Position numbers and translations under genes: made by a program. A model generated the notes under the pieces. It saw only the letters and a program-made list of their open reading frames with translations. It did not search any database and was not told where the DNA came from. A stretch of DNA of 64,000 nt from DAISJI01 sp964559835 (GTDB lineage Bacteria; Acidobacteriota; Terriglobia; Terriglobales; Acidobacteriaceae): the NCBI GenBank assembly GCA_964559835.1, contig CAZLJE010000011.1, positions 62,001 to 126,000 of the forward strand, read 5' to 3'. Position 1 is the stretch's first letter, and each line of letters opens with the position of its first letter. Below, one piece after another: positions 1 through 9,864 of this stretch.

Positions 1-2
1 CG

Positions 3-1022
3 AATAGCGCGCTGCTACCGCGTGACGACTTCTACAACGCGGATAAGACATTCAAATCGCCCGACGAGATCCGCGCCATGCTCGCCTTCGAAGGCGTCCG
101 TCCGGACCAGCAGGTGATCACGTATTGCGGGGGTGGGATCGCGGCGGCCGTGCCCTACTTCGCGGCCAGGTTCATCGCCAACTACCCGAACGTGAAACTG
201 TTCCCCGGGTCGGTGGTGGAATGGCTCGCCGACGAGCGAGAGCTGCCGTTCTGGACCTACGACACTCCGTCGCTGATGCGCGACTCGAACTGGCTGAAAT
301 TCTGGGACAGCCAGATGCTGCGCATGTTCGTGGGCACCAATGTCAGCGTGGTCGATGTCCGGCCGCCGGACGCCTACGGCCAGGGTCACGTGCCGTTCGC
401 TCTGAATGTTCCCGCCGACGTCTTCCGTAACAATGTCAAAGATCCCACGAAGCTGGCTTCGACGCTAGGCTCGGCGGGCGTCCATGCGTCCGACGAAGCG
501 GTCATCCTCTCCGGCGCCGGCCTGACCAAGGATGCAGCGCTCGCCTTCGTCATGCTGGAGAAGGTCGGGCAGAAAAAGGTATCGGTGCTGATGGATCCAG
601 CAGACAAGTGGTCGCAACCCGGTTTCGCCGTCACCAAGGACCCAACCGCCGTCGGACCCAAGAAGGGTCCAATGGACGTGTCCATCGTTCCGGCCGCGTA
701 TCCGGCGAACGTCCGCAAGGACGTTGTCATTGCCGACCCAAACAGCACGCGCTCCACGTATCCGAAGGTCTATATCGCATCCGGTAAAGAGGCGCCAGCG
801 AAGGCTCCAGAGGGCAAGGTGGTCCACGTCGCGTACACTGACCTGCTGAACGCCGACGGCACGCCGAAAGCGGCGAAAGATATCTGGACCGTCCTCAGCA
901 AAGCCGGAGTGCCCCGCTACGCCGAACTGGTCTGCTTCTCCGACGATCCCGGCGAAGCCGCGACGAACTACTACATCCTCAAACTGATGGGGTACCGGGA
1001 CATCAAGGTGCTGGTCATGTAA
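3..1022 (+). CDS. Multi-domain rhodanese-like sulfurtransferase, 5' end outside window
   Basis: The frame is open from the first complete codon at position 3, so the true start lies upstream. An internal ATG at 78 is unlikely to be the start because rhodanese sequence precedes it. The first domain has the active-site loop YCGGGIAAA with a candidate persulfide Cys (codon at 126-128). A second domain begins near VVDVRPPDAYGQGHVPFA, but its active-site loop reads SGAGLTKDAA with no Cys, so it is probably non-catalytic. A third, degenerate unit near the C-terminus has a Cys in LVCFSDDPGEAA. Rhodaneses move sulfane sulfur from thiosulfate-like donors to acceptors, and tandem inactive and active domains are common. 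A hairpin follows the stop. The specific substrate cannot be told from the sequence. Confidence 0.8.
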   Translation, partial: NSALLPRDDFYNADKTFKSPDEIRAMLAFEGVRPDQQVITYCGGGIAAAVPYFAARFIANYPNVKLFPGSVVEWLADERELPFWTYDTPSLMRDSNWLKFWDSQMLRMFVGTNVSVVDVRPPDAYGQGHVPFALNVPADVFRNNVKDPTKLASTLGSAGVHASDEAVILSGAGLTKDAALAFVMLEKVGQKKVSVLMDPADKWSQPGFAVTKDPTAVGPKKGPMDVSIVPAAYPANVRKDVVIADPNSTRSTYPKVYIASGKEAPAKAPEGKVVHVAYTDLLNADGTPKAAKDIWTVLSKAGVPRYAELVCFSDDPGEAATNYYILKLMGYRDIKVLVM

Positions 1023-1031
1023 ATGAGGTTG

Positions 1032-1061
1032 CCCCACCTTCCGCGTTTGACGGAGGTGGGG
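1032..1061 (+). terminator. Hairpin after the rhodanese gene; member of a dispersed family
   Basis: CCCCACCT (1032-1039) pairs with AGGTGGGG (1054-1061), extended inward by CCG/CGG across a bulged T. It lies 9 nt after the stop and is followed by ATTTCTTCC, a weak T-rich tail. A near copy with the same flanks (GTTGCCCCACC on the left, GGTGGGGATTTCT on the right) occurs at 25733-25768, so this is probably a dispersed repeat that may also terminate transcription. Confidence 0.6.
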
Positions 1062-1206
1062 ATTTCTTCCTGAGCCGATCAGTGTCTTCCCGGTCTACGC
1101 CCGATGGGGGAGTTGAGCGTCTATCTTACGGCCCATTGATAGCGGCTATGCGTGGCCGTAGCATCGCCTTGAAGTCTTTTCTTCGTGAAAAGCGCCCAAG
1201 GAACTT

Positions 1207-2721
1207 ATGTCCACGCATGTCGAAACACCGATAGAGCACGGAGCATTGCAGAGTACGAGGATCCCCTACTCTGGATTCGAGCGGCAATACCTCAGTGGAA
1301 ATTGGAAACTCGGACGTGCCCAGCGCACGTTGAAAGACCACGACCCCTACACAGGTAAGACGCTGGTCGAGATTCCGACGGCGGACGAGCGCGACCTTGA
1401 AGAAGCGTATCGTTCGGCGGAGAGGGAGCAGCCGAACTGGGCCTCTACACTTCCTGCCGAGCGCTCGGGACTGATGTTGCGAGCGATCGCCATCATGGAA
1501 TCGCGCCGCAAAGAGATTATCGAGTGGCTGATCCGGGAATCTGGCAGCGCGCGGGTGAAAGCCTCTCTCGAATTCGATTTCACGTTGGGGATCATGCGCG
1601 AGGCGGCGTCGTTTCCGCACCGAGCGGCGGGCCGCATCCTTCCCATTGACGAACCCGGAAAGGAAAGCCGCGCCTACCGACAACCGGTGGGAGTGATCGG
1701 GGTGATCAGCCCGTGGAACTGGCCGCTGTACCTGTCGATGCGGTCGGTGGCGCCGGCGCTCGTCCTGGGGAATGGCGTTGTACTGAAGCCGGCTTCCGAT
1801 ACTCCGATCACCGGCGGAACGCTGCTCGCAAAGATCTACGAAGAGGCTGGGCTGCCGCCGGGAGTCTTCAGCGTAGTGGTGGGAGGGGGCAGCACGATCG
1901 GAGATGCTTTCGCAAAGCATCCAGTCCCAGCGTTGATATCGTTCACCGGTTCGACGCAGGTGGGCCAGCATGTGGCGGACCTGGCCATGACCGGCCCACG
2001 GTTGAAGCGCGTGGCACTCGAGCTGGGAGGAAACTCGCCTTTCGTCGTCCTCGACGATGCGGACCTGGACCAGGCAGTACCATCGGCGGTGTTCAGCCGC
2101 TTTCTGCACCAGGGACAAATCTGCATGAGTTCCAACCGTCTGATCGTCGATGCAAAAGTGCACGACGAGTTCGTTGACCGTTTCACCGCCCACGTCAAAA
2201 CGCTGAAGTATGGAGACCCGCACGACCCGGACACGGTGATCGGGCCCATCATCAATCAGACGCAGTTGTCGCACATGATCGACCTGATGGACAAGAGCGT
2301 CGTCGCCGGCGCACGAAGACTCTCAGGAACACCACCCCAGGGTCTGGTGCTGCCACCGCAGGTGTTTGTAGAAGTCAGGAACGACATGCCGATCGCCAAG
2401 TACGAGACGTTCGGTCCGATTGCTCCCATCATCAGGGTGAATGGAGACGAAGAGGCACTGAGGGTCGCGAATGACACTTCATTCGGACTTTCCAGCGCAG
2501 TGTTCACCAGAGATGAAGGGCGGGGACTGCGGTTCGCGAATCGGGTCCAGGCCGGAATGACGCACATTAACGGCACCAGTGTCGACGACACTCCCACGGG
2601 ACCGTTTGGCGGTGAAAAGAACAGCGGTATTGGCCGCTTCGGCGGTGATTGGATCCTCGAGGAGTTCACTACCGTGCACTGGGAGACGGTGCAACACACC
2701 CCGATGAAATATCCATTCTGA
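1207..2721 (+). CDS. NAD(P)-dependent aldehyde dehydrogenase (ALDH superfamily)
   Basis: This 504-residue protein oxidises an aldehyde to the acid using NAD(P)+. Diagnostic motifs appear in the family order: the oxyanion Asn in SPWNWP (N171), the cofactor-binding FTGST (about 246-250), the general-base Glu in ELGGNS (E272), the catalytic Cys in GQICMSS (C306), and YETFGPIAPI near the C-terminus. Length is normal for the family. The ATG at 1207 is preceded by AAGGA at 1198-1202. The overall motif pattern resembles benzaldehyde/vanillin-type dehydrogenases, but substrate cannot be assigned from sequence alone. It stands alone, with no same-strand partner within about 100 nt. Confidence 0.9.
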   Translation: MSTHVETPIEHGALQSTRIPYSGFERQYLSGNWKLGRAQRTLKDHDPYTGKTLVEIPTADERDLEEAYRSAEREQPNWASTLPAERSGLMLRAIAIMESRRKEIIEWLIRESGSARVKASLEFDFTLGIMREAASFPHRAAGRILPIDEPGKESRAYRQPVGVIGVISPWNWPLYLSMRSVAPALVLGNGVVLKPASDTPITGGTLLAKIYEEAGLPPGVFSVVVGGGSTIGDAFAKHPVPALISFTGSTQVGQHVADLAMTGPRLKRVALELGGNSPFVVLDDADLDQAVPSAVFSRFLHQGQICMSSNRLIVDAKVHDEFVDRFTAHVKTLKYGDPHDPDTVIGPIINQTQLSHMIDLMDKSVVAGARRLSGTPPQGLVLPPQVFVEVRNDMPIAKYETFGPIAPIIRVNGDEEALRVANDTSFGLSSAVFTRDEGRGLRFANRVQAGMTHINGTSVDDTPTGPFGGEKNSGIGRFGGDWILEEFTTVHWETVQHTPMKYPF

Positions 2722-2832
2722 AAGGTGTTCCATCATGGGGACGGCATCAGCAAACGCGACCTGGCCCAACTCGATCGGGCATTCCCACCGCCGCAGAATA
2801 AACAGCCGCTAGAAGTTTTGTAAGCTCAAGGA

Positions 2833-3576
2833 CTACTCGGAAGCCGCCGCTGCGTTTGCGTTTCCCGGAGTCTCCGCCAGCATGAACTCCAGCACTTCCT
2901 GTGGATGGGCGGCGAGCCACACCGGCGCAAAGGACTGCCGGTGCAGCGGCGTCGGTCCAATGCTGCGGAGCGCGGCGATGTGCTTTGGGCTGCGGTAGCC
3001 CTTGTTCGATGCCAGGTCGTAGTCGGGAAACACCGGCGCCCACCGGGTGATGAGCGCGTCGCGATGCACCTTGGCGACGATCGACGCGGCCGCGATCGAA
3101 GCCGACAGCGCGTCGCCATGGATGATCTTCGTCTGCGGGCAATCAATCCGGACGCGTACGGCGTCGAGCAGCAGGTGGTCGGGCTTGGGTTCGAGTTGCT
3201 CGATCGCCCGCACCATGGCCAGCAGCGACGCATGATAAATGTTGAGCTGGTCGATGCGCGCGGCATCCACCGCCGCCACCGACCACGCGATACAGTGCTG
3301 CTTGATGCGCTCCGCCAGGACTTCGCGGCGTTCAGCGGGTAACAGCTTGGAGTCGCGCAGGCCCTTGATGCGGTACTTCGGATCGAGGATCACCGCGCCC
3401 GCGACCACGGGTCCGAAGAACGCGCCGCGTCCGACCTCGTCGACGCCGCACACCAGTTGCGCGCCCGAGGTCCACGCCGCCTTCTCGTACTTCAGCGTGC
3501 ACTTCAGCCGCTTCAGCAGGCGCAGCTTGGCCGCGGACCTGGAGATCTCCGAGACGGGTTTGAGGACGCGGGGCAC
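2833..3576 (-). CDS. rnhB: Ribonuclease HII
   Basis: This 247-residue enzyme cleaves the RNA strand of RNA-DNA hybrids and removes single ribonucleotides from DNA. The signature DEVGRG (D46, E47) is followed by a DSK motif, LLLDAV (D138), HGDALS and the SIVAKVHRD segment (D173), giving the expected acidic active site. An N-terminal extension of about 40 mostly basic residues precedes the core, longer than in many RNase HII proteins. It lies 12 nt downstream of the DUF3857/TPR gene on the same strand, so the two are probably co-transcribed, although no functional link is obvious. Confidence 0.93.
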   Translation of the reverse strand: MPRVLKPVSEISRSAAKLRLLKRLKCTLKYEKAAWTSGAQLVCGVDEVGRGAFFGPVVAGAVILDPKYRIKGLRDSKLLPAERREVLAERIKQHCIAWSVAAVDAARIDQLNIYHASLLAMVRAIEQLEPKPDHLLLDAVRVRIDCPQTKIIHGDALSASIAAASIVAKVHRDALITRWAPVFPDYDLASNKGYRSPKHIAALRSIGPTPLHRQSFAPVWLAAHPQEVLEFMLAETPGNANAAAASE

Positions 3577-3588
3577 GACGGTACTACT

Positions 3589-6500
3589 TTACTCGCCGCC
3601 CCCGATGTTGTCCGCGGGCGAGAGCTTGAAGACGCATTCCTTGTCGCACGAGAGCGTGCCCTTCCGCAGCAGGCGCGTCGGCGTGCTGTCGGGAAACGCG
3701 ACGGTGTAGTTGGCGGAGCGCAATGCCTCCGTGAATTCCTTCAGCTTATCGCTGCCGCTGACGAAGCGCACGTCGTCCACCTTCGGCCCAGGCGAGAGCA
3801 CGATCCAGAAATCCGCCTTCAGCGGTCCCTTGCCGTCCTTCACCAGCGCTCCCATCGGCACTTGAGACATGGCCAAAAGTTGCTTCCGCGCCGGTTCGAG
3901 CAGCGCGTCGGCAGCCTTGTCGTTGCCGGCGAGCTTCACCAGGCGCCCCCGCGTCTCCGGATCGGGCTTATAACCGACGAGCGCGAGCGCGTACTGCTTC
4001 ATCGCCTTCTGCTTGTCCCCTCGCTTTTCGTAGATCTGCGCCAGGTGATCCCCGACCTCGCCGTGCTGTCCGAGCACCCAGGCCGAGTTGATGAACTGCT
4101 CGGCCTTTTCGAGATCGCCGCGCTGGAAGAAGACCCATCCGAGCGTGTCCCAATAGGCGGCGATGCTGACCACCAGTGCCTGCTGTTCGTACTCCATCCG
4201 GTCGGCGGTGAGATTGCGGAGCGTGGCGGCGGTCGCGGCGACAGCCGACTCCGCGTAGCGCTGCGCGCGGTCCAGGTGCACGTTCTTCAAGCTGAGCTGG
4301 TAAGCGATGTTGTTCCAGACCACCGGCGCGGGTGTGATATTCACGGCGCGGTCAAAGCTCTCCAATGCCTTGTCATCCTGTCCGAGCTCGAGTTGCGCCG
4401 TGCCGAGATTCACGTAGGCGATCGCATCGTCGGCGGAGAGCTGCACCGTCTTCTCCAACTCCGGCATCGCTTCCGAGAATTTTTTCTGCTCCAGCAGCAT
4501 GGAGCTGAGGTTGCGGTGCGCAAACTTGTCGAGCGGGTTGATGTCGATCTGCTTGTGGAACGCGTCGGCGGCCTTGGCGTAGTCGCGCTTTTCCCAGTAG
4601 GCGCGGCCGAGATTGTTGTACGCGTACTCGTGGTAGGGATTACTCTCGATGGCCTTGTTGAGCGCGGCGATGGCGTTGTCCGTCTGGCGAGTGGCGAGAT
4701 ACGCGCTGCCGAGATCGTTCCACGCCGACTTGTGTTTCGGCTCCAGTTCGGTCACGCGCTTGAACAGTTCCACCGCCGCCTCGTAGTTCTGGGCCTGGTA
4801 CGCGCTGATGCCTGCTTCGTAGAGTTCGTCGGCCTTCACGCCCTCGGGAGGCTTGGGCGCGCCGTTGCTCGCGACCGCCGCTTCGATCGCAAGCGACTGC
4901 GCCTCGTCAGCCACGACTGCGCGTCGGAACGCGGAGTAGTCGCGGAGGCGCGCGGCGGGCACTTCGCGCCAGCGCAGGTCGGTCGAACGCTCGGCGGTGA
5001 AGGTGTTCCCTTCCAGCTTGTACGTCGCCTTGTACTCGGCGTAATCGCGCGACATGGAGAACGGCAGCGGCGCGCGCGCGGAGAATCCCGGCGGCAATTG
5101 AAGCTTGAAGCGGTAGGTGATCTTGCCGGGCGCGCCGATCTCGAAGGGGTCGGGCGCAGTCTCGTCGGCTTCGGTGGACTCTGGCAGGCGGAGGGGCGTC
5201 ATCGGTACCGCGAGCTGCGAGTTGCGCTTCGACCACTCGAGGAAGTTCGGGACCTCGACGTTGTACTCGACGTGATACGGCCCCATGGATTTCGTCGGAT
5301 CATCCGCGGTGACGTCCTTGGCCTCTCCGCGCAGGCCCTGCAGGTACGCGATGGCCTTGCCGAGTTCTTTCCACTGCATCTGCGGCGTCTGCCGGAAAGC
5401 GGCGCGCAGCGGAAGCTCGGCGTCGCCGTTAAACGTCATTTTGACGTGTGCCGTAAGTTTGCCCAATTCGCTGACCTTGCCGTCCACTTCGGTGAGCTGG
5501 TCGTTAGGGACGGGGGAGTCGGCGGGCGTCTCCATCAGCCCGGGATTGCCGGACACCGGGACCACAAGCGCCTGCTTCTTGCGCAACTGGAACATCAGCA
5601 ACTGGAAGGGCGCGATCTCGGTAGTCGTATCCATCCAGATCTGTTTCCCGGCCAGCGGCACCATGGTGATGACGTGGTCGAACTGCGACGGCGAAGGCAC
5701 GTCGGGATCGATCTTCCGGCTGGAATTGATGAGCACCGTCGAGGCATTAAAGCCCTCGGCCTTCAACAGTCCCGCGAGCAGCGTGTGCTTGTCCTTGCAA
5801 TCGCCGTACTGGTTGGCGAACACTTCGGCGGCGGCGTGGGGCTGGTAACGTCCGAGTCCGAACGACAGGCTCACGTAACGCCAGTTGCGTGCGACGTAGT
5901 CGTACAGCAGGTGGATCTTCTCGATGTCGGTACCGGCGGACTTGGTGAGTTCGTCGGCACGGGCCTTCAACTCGGGGGTTACCACGATCCGGTCCTGCAC
6001 CAGCGGCGCGTACCAGCGGCCCATCTCTTCCCACGAGGAGAAGGTCGTCATTTGCACGGCGGGGACGTTCACGCGCGGGTTACGCGGCTTCTTGTCCTTT
6101 TTGTCGTCGTCATCGTCATCGCGCTTCGTGTAGGACGACTTCCACGAGTAGATCTTGCGGTCGCCCTCGACCGTCGTCTTCGGATCGTAGTCCGCCCCGG
6201 TCTTGAGCTTCACGATGCGCGACTTCGGGATGTTGAGTTCCAGTTCCTCGTCGAGTACGATACCGCGCTTCATGAAGTCGTACTCCATCCAGAACTGGCC
6301 GGGCGCGAGCGGCTGGTCCATCTTGATGAAGAAGTCGTATTCCAGCACTTCGCCCGGACGCAGTCCAGGCACGGTGATGTGCTTCTGCCGGTAGTCGGTG
6401 TACACCGGGGCTTCGCGCGCGACGGGCGCCGTCAGGTCCTGCACCGCCGAGTCGGACGCGGTAATGACCGTTCCGTCCGCCTTGCGCACGCGGACGTACT

Positions 6501-6795
6501 TGATCTGGACGTTCTCGATGCCGTAGCTGTAGCCGACTACAAGCTGCCCGAGCGCCTGCACCGCGGCGTCGCTCTGGACGCGGATCCGCGACACGATCTC
6601 GCGCGAGCCGGTGCCGTCGTTCTCAAAGCGGTACGAAGTCTTCTGGTACTCGATGACCCATGGGTCCTTCGAGTAGTCGTCGGCAGACTTGTCCACCTCG
6701 GACTTGGTGGCGCTGGGAGCTTTGGGAACAGGAGCGGGCTGCTGGGCGAAGGCCACCCCCGCAACAAAGAGGGCGAAAAGACGAAGGATACGCAT
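3589..6795 (-). CDS. Secreted DUF3857/transglutaminase-like protein with TPR repeats
   Basis: This 1068-residue protein starts with a Sec signal peptide (MRILRLFALFVAGVAFAQ). Residues about 50-220 match the DUF3857 type of N-terminal beta domain. A transglutaminase-like core follows, with a Cys-His-Asp triad visible as C333 (YGDCKDKH), H374 (FDHVITM) and D389 (IWMDTT). From about 655 there are several tetratricopeptide repeats, then a C-terminal domain of unknown role with CDKEC. A six-Asp run (residues 226-231) followed by Lys-rich sequence separates the first two domains. The family is common in Acidobacteriota and Bacteroidota as periplasmic proteins, and the substrate is unknown. Likely co-transcribed with rnhB downstream. 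Confidence 0.85.
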   Translation of the reverse strand: MRILRLFALFVAGVAFAQQPAPVPKAPSATKSEVDKSADDYSKDPWVIEYQKTSYRFENDGTGSREIVSRIRVQSDAAVQALGQLVVGYSYGIENVQIKYVRVRKADGTVITASDSAVQDLTAPVAREAPVYTDYRQKHITVPGLRPGEVLEYDFFIKMDQPLAPGQFWMEYDFMKRGIVLDEELELNIPKSRIVKLKTGADYDPKTTVEGDRKIYSWKSSYTKRDDDDDDKKDKKPRNPRVNVPAVQMTTFSSWEEMGRWYAPLVQDRIVVTPELKARADELTKSAGTDIEKIHLLYDYVARNWRYVSLSFGLGRYQPHAAAEVFANQYGDCKDKHTLLAGLLKAEGFNASTVLINSSRKIDPDVPSPSQFDHVITMVPLAGKQIWMDTTTEIAPFQLLMFQLRKKQALVVPVSGNPGLMETPADSPVPNDQLTEVDGKVSELGKLTAHVKMTFNGDAELPLRAAFRQTPQMQWKELGKAIAYLQGLRGEAKDVTADDPTKSMGPYHVEYNVEVPNFLEWSKRNSQLAVPMTPLRLPESTEADETAPDPFEIGAPGKITYRFKLQLPPGFSARAPLPFSMSRDYAEYKATYKLEGNTFTAERSTDLRWREVPAARLRDYSAFRRAVVADEAQSLAIEAAVASNGAPKPPEGVKADELYEAGISAYQAQNYEAAVELFKRVTELEPKHKSAWNDLGSAYLATRQTDNAIAALNKAIESNPYHEYAYNNLGRAYWEKRDYAKAADAFHKQIDINPLDKFAHRNLSSMLLEQKKFSEAMPELEKTVQLSADDAIAYVNLGTAQLELGQDDKALESFDRAVNITPAPVVWNNIAYQLSLKNVHLDRAQRYAESAVAATAATLRNLTADRMEYEQQALVVSIAAYWDTLGWVFFQRGDLEKAEQFINSAWVLGQHGEVGDHLAQIYEKRGDKQKAMKQYALALVGYKPDPETRGRLVKLAGNDKAADALLEPARKQLLAMSQVPMGALVKDGKGPLKADFWIVLSPGPKVDDVRFVSGSDKLKEFTEALRSANYTVAFPDSTPTRLLRKGTLSCDKECVFKLSPADNIGGGE

Positions 6796-6820
6796 GGCGT
6801 GAGCTGCTATTTTCTCATGA

Positions 6821-7004
6821 AAGTAATGAGTAATAAGTAATGAGTAGTGAGAAAGGCCCTTAGAAGTTGGACACCGGGGAAGGCCCTAGGTTCCGGGAGA
6901 CGTTTGCACCATAGGCATAGTTCACTCGGGCGGCGGGGTCGAGGGCGCGGGCCGCGCTCAAGTGAGCCCGCTCAATACTTATTACTTATTACTCATTACT
7001 CCCT
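6821..7004. repeat. Inverted heptad array (AGTAATG words)
   Basis: The left arm (6821-6852) is built of 7-nt words AGTAATG and AGTAATA. The right arm (6972-7004) is built of ACTTATT and ACTCATT words, the reverse complement of the left-arm pattern. About 120 nt separate the arms. The right arm runs into the stop codon of the acyl-CoA synthetase gene (7003-7005). Same 7-nt design as other arrays in this window but with a different word. Confidence 0.8.
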
Positions 7005-9762
7005 ACGGCAGCAGCGCCTTCGCGTTCACCACGTCGTCTTCCATGTCGACCGCGAGCTTGAACCCGAGCCGGTTGCAGATGGCGCGCATCTCGCGGTTGA
7101 TGCCCAGCATGGTCGAGCTGACCGCTTCAAGCTTTTCGTCCTTGGCAACTTTCATCAGGCGCGACACGAGTTCCGTCCCCAGTCCCTTGTGCTGAAATTC
7201 GTCGCGCACGAGTACTGCCACTTCTGCCTCGGAGAACCCGTGCAGCTTGCTCAACCGTCCGACGGCTATAATCTCGCGCGAGCCGTCGTCTTTCGTCATC
7301 TCGGCGACGAGCGCCATCTCCCGGTCGTAATCGATAAAGCAGATGCGCGTCAGCCGCTCGTGCGCGGTGCGTTGCGTCAGCTTCAGCGGCTGGAAATAAC
7401 GCAGGTAGACGCTGCGGTCGCTGAGCTTGTGGTGGAAGTCGATCATCAGCGGCTCGTCTTCCGGACGGATGGGGCGGATGACGATCTTCGTACCGTCTTT
7501 CATCGTCCACGAGCCGACGTACTGCTGCGGATACGGGCGGATCACCGGACGCGGCAGGTCAGCATCGGCGACGCTCGCCGGATGCAGCACGACGCGGGCG
7601 TCGAGCGCCAGGAAGCGGTCGCCCGAGGCCAGCAGGGGATTGATGTCGACTTCCTTGATGCGCGGGTTGTCCACGATGAGATTGCTAAAGCGGACTAGCA
7701 GCGTCTCCAGCGTCTCCATGTTGACGCCTTTCATCCCACGCACGCCGCGCAGCGCCCTTACGATCCGGGTCTGCTCGATCATCCGGCGCGCGAGAGTCGT
7801 GTTCAGCGGCGGCAGGCCGAGGGCGCGATCGTTCTCGATCTCGACCATCTGCCCGCCGCGTCCGAAGAGCAGTACCGGCCCGAACTGCGGGTCCACGATG
7901 CTGCCGAAGATCAGTTCGTGCCCTTCGCGCAAGATCATCGGCTGGACGGTCACGCCGAGGAAATTCCCTTCTCCGGCCTTTTCCCGTACGCCGCGCTCGA
8001 TCTTGGCGTAAGCGTCGCCGACTGCCTGCGCGTCGCGCAGGTTCAAGTGCACGCCGCCGACGTCCGTCTTATGCGTGACGGTGTGCGAATGCAGCTTCAG
8101 CACCACCGGATAGCCGATCTCCTCCGCGCACCGGACCGCCTCGTCCGCGGTGGTCGCTATCTTGGTCTCGACGGTGGGAATGAAGTACGACGCGAGCAGG
8201 CGCTTGGATTCCGCCTCGGTCAGCAGCGTACGTCCGCCGGCGAGCGTGTCGGCGATGATGCGTTCGGCGGCCGCACGGTCGGAAGAAAGGTCGCTGGCAT
8301 CATGTACGGTCGGCGTTTCATACAGCCCGCGCAGGTTGTAGCTGTAGCGCCACATGAAAGTAAAGGCGCGCGTGGCAGTGTCGGGAAACTGGAAGGTCGG
8401 GATACCCGCCGCATTCATTATCGTGTTCGCGGCGACGACCTCCGCTCCTCCGAGAAAGCACGACAGGATCGGCTTGCCGGTCGAATGCGCGTACGGCTTG
8501 AGCAGTTCCGCGATTTGGGTCGGCTCGGCCAGTCCTTGCGGCGCGGTCAGGACGAGAATGCCGTCGGAGTTGGGATCGTCGAGCGTGATCTGAAGAGCTT
8601 GTCCATAGCGTTCCGCGGAGGCGTCGCCGAGAATATCGACAGGATTCCCGTGACTCCAGTGCGGCGGCAGGATGGCATCGAGTTTCTTCAGCGTCTCGGG
8701 AGAAAGTTCGGCCAGTTCGCCGCCCTGGAACGCGAGCGCGTCGGCCGCGAGCACGCCCGGCCCTCCGGCGTTGGTCAGGATGGCCAAACGTGGCCCTTTC
8801 GGCCTGGGCTGCTTGGCCAGGACTTCCGACATATAGAAGATGTCGGCGAGCGCATTCACGCGAAGTACGCCGCTACGTCGAAAGGCGGCGTCGAGCACTT
8901 CGTCGCTGCCCGTCATGGCGCCGGTATGAGACGAGGCGGCTTTCGCGGCTGCTTCCGTCCGTCCGGCTTTGATGACGATGATCGGCTTGTTGAGCGAGAC
9001 TTCGCGCGCAGCGGAGAGGAACTTGCGTGCGTCGCCGATCGACTCCATGTAGATCACGATGGACTGCGTGCGCACATCGTTGCCGAGGTAATCGATCAGG
9101 TCGCCCCATCCGACGTCGAGCATCGACCCGACGGACACAAATGCGCTGAAGCCGACCATCTCTCGCAGGCTCCAATCGAGGATCGCAGTGCAGAGCGCGC
9201 CGCTCTGGCTGATGAAGGCGACATTCCCCGGGCGCGCGATCTGCTGCGAGAAAGTCGCGTTCAGTCCGGTCAGCGGGTTCATCACGCCCAGGCAGTTCGG
9301 CCCGACGATCCGCATCCGACTGCCGGCAACCCTCCGCTTGATGTCTTCCTCCAGCGCCGCGCCCTCGGCGCCGTGCTCGCGGAATCCCGCCGAGATCACC
9401 ACCGCCGCCTTCACGCCCGCCTGCACGCACTCGCTGATGACGGCCGGCACCGCTTTCGCCGGGGTTGCGATGACCGCCATGTCGACCATCTCCGGAACAG
9501 CAGCGATGTTCGGATAGGCCTTGATGCCGAGCACGCTCGGGCGGTCCTTGCTGACCGGGAAGACCGTGCCGCCGAAGGGACTTGTGACCAGCGCCCACAT
9601 CACGCGGCGTCCGATACTCTGCGCCCGCTCGGTGGCCCCGATGACCGCTACTGTCTTGGGCCGGAACAGGGCGTCCAGCGGATGGCCTTCGGTGCGAAGG
9701 ACGTCGTGCGCTTTATCGGTGCTGCGGACCGGCTTCATCGCGGATTGGGACGTCGACTCCAT
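7003..9762 (-). CDS. Acetyl-CoA synthetase (ADP-forming)-like protein with C-terminal GNAT acetyltransferase domain (Pat/PatZ-like)
   Basis: Domain order: a CoA-binding Rossmann domain (VAVIGATERAQSIGRR near the N-terminus), a succinyl-CoA ligase-like middle with SSHTGAMTGSDEV around a candidate phospho-His, an ATP-grasp region (GYPVVLKLHS, HKTDVGGVHL), and a C-terminal GNAT domain with the acetyl-CoA loop QHKGLGTELV. Fusions of this type include lysine acetyltransferases (Pat/PatZ) that modify acyl-CoA synthetases; some members are ADP-forming acyl-CoA synthetases. Which role applies is not decided here. The ATG at 9762 is chosen because AGGAG lies 7 nt upstream (919 residues). An in-frame start at 9810 exists but lacks such a site. 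Confidence 0.88.
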   Translation of the reverse strand: MESTSQSAMKPVRSTDKAHDVLRTEGHPLDALFRPKTVAVIGATERAQSIGRRVMWALVTSPFGGTVFPVSKDRPSVLGIKAYPNIAAVPEMVDMAVIATPAKAVPAVISECVQAGVKAAVVISAGFREHGAEGAALEEDIKRRVAGSRMRIVGPNCLGVMNPLTGLNATFSQQIARPGNVAFISQSGALCTAILDWSLREMVGFSAFVSVGSMLDVGWGDLIDYLGNDVRTQSIVIYMESIGDARKFLSAAREVSLNKPIIVIKAGRTEAAAKAASSHTGAMTGSDEVLDAAFRRSGVLRVNALADIFYMSEVLAKQPRPKGPRLAILTNAGGPGVLAADALAFQGGELAELSPETLKKLDAILPPHWSHGNPVDILGDASAERYGQALQITLDDPNSDGILVLTAPQGLAEPTQIAELLKPYAHSTGKPILSCFLGGAEVVAANTIMNAAGIPTFQFPDTATRAFTFMWRYSYNLRGLYETPTVHDASDLSSDRAAAERIIADTLAGGRTLLTEAESKRLLASYFIPTVETKIATTADEAVRCAEEIGYPVVLKLHSHTVTHKTDVGGVHLNLRDAQAVGDAYAKIERGVREKAGEGNFLGVTVQPMILREGHELIFGSIVDPQFGPVLLFGRGGQMVEIENDRALGLPPLNTTLARRMIEQTRIVRALRGVRGMKGVNMETLETLLVRFSNLIVDNPRIKEVDINPLLASGDRFLALDARVVLHPASVADADLPRPVIRPYPQQYVGSWTMKDGTKIVIRPIRPEDEPLMIDFHHKLSDRSVYLRYFQPLKLTQRTAHERLTRICFIDYDREMALVAEMTKDDGSREIIAVGRLSKLHGFSEAEVAVLVRDEFQHKGLGTELVSRLMKVAKDEKLEAVSSTMLGINREMRAICNRLGFKLAVDMEDDVVNAKALLP

Positions 9763-9864
9763 GGCACACTCCTGCCTTGCCGTCGAACTCATCTTAGCGG
9801 TTCGCGTCACCGGGGAGCAGGACTGCAGTCACAAACTGGTGTGATAACGTCACCGGCCGATTGA

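Noticed and set aside
3457..6840. Very long open frame on the plus strand opposite the DUF3857/TPR gene
   Set aside because: It is the antisense shadow of a GC-rich gene; composition is Arg/His/Leu/Val-rich with no motifs, while the minus strand has a signal peptide, a catalytic triad and TPRs.
7918..9864. Long plus-strand frame opposite the acyl-CoA synthetase/GNAT gene
   Set aside because: Arg/His-rich shadow with no domain; the minus strand is clearly coding.
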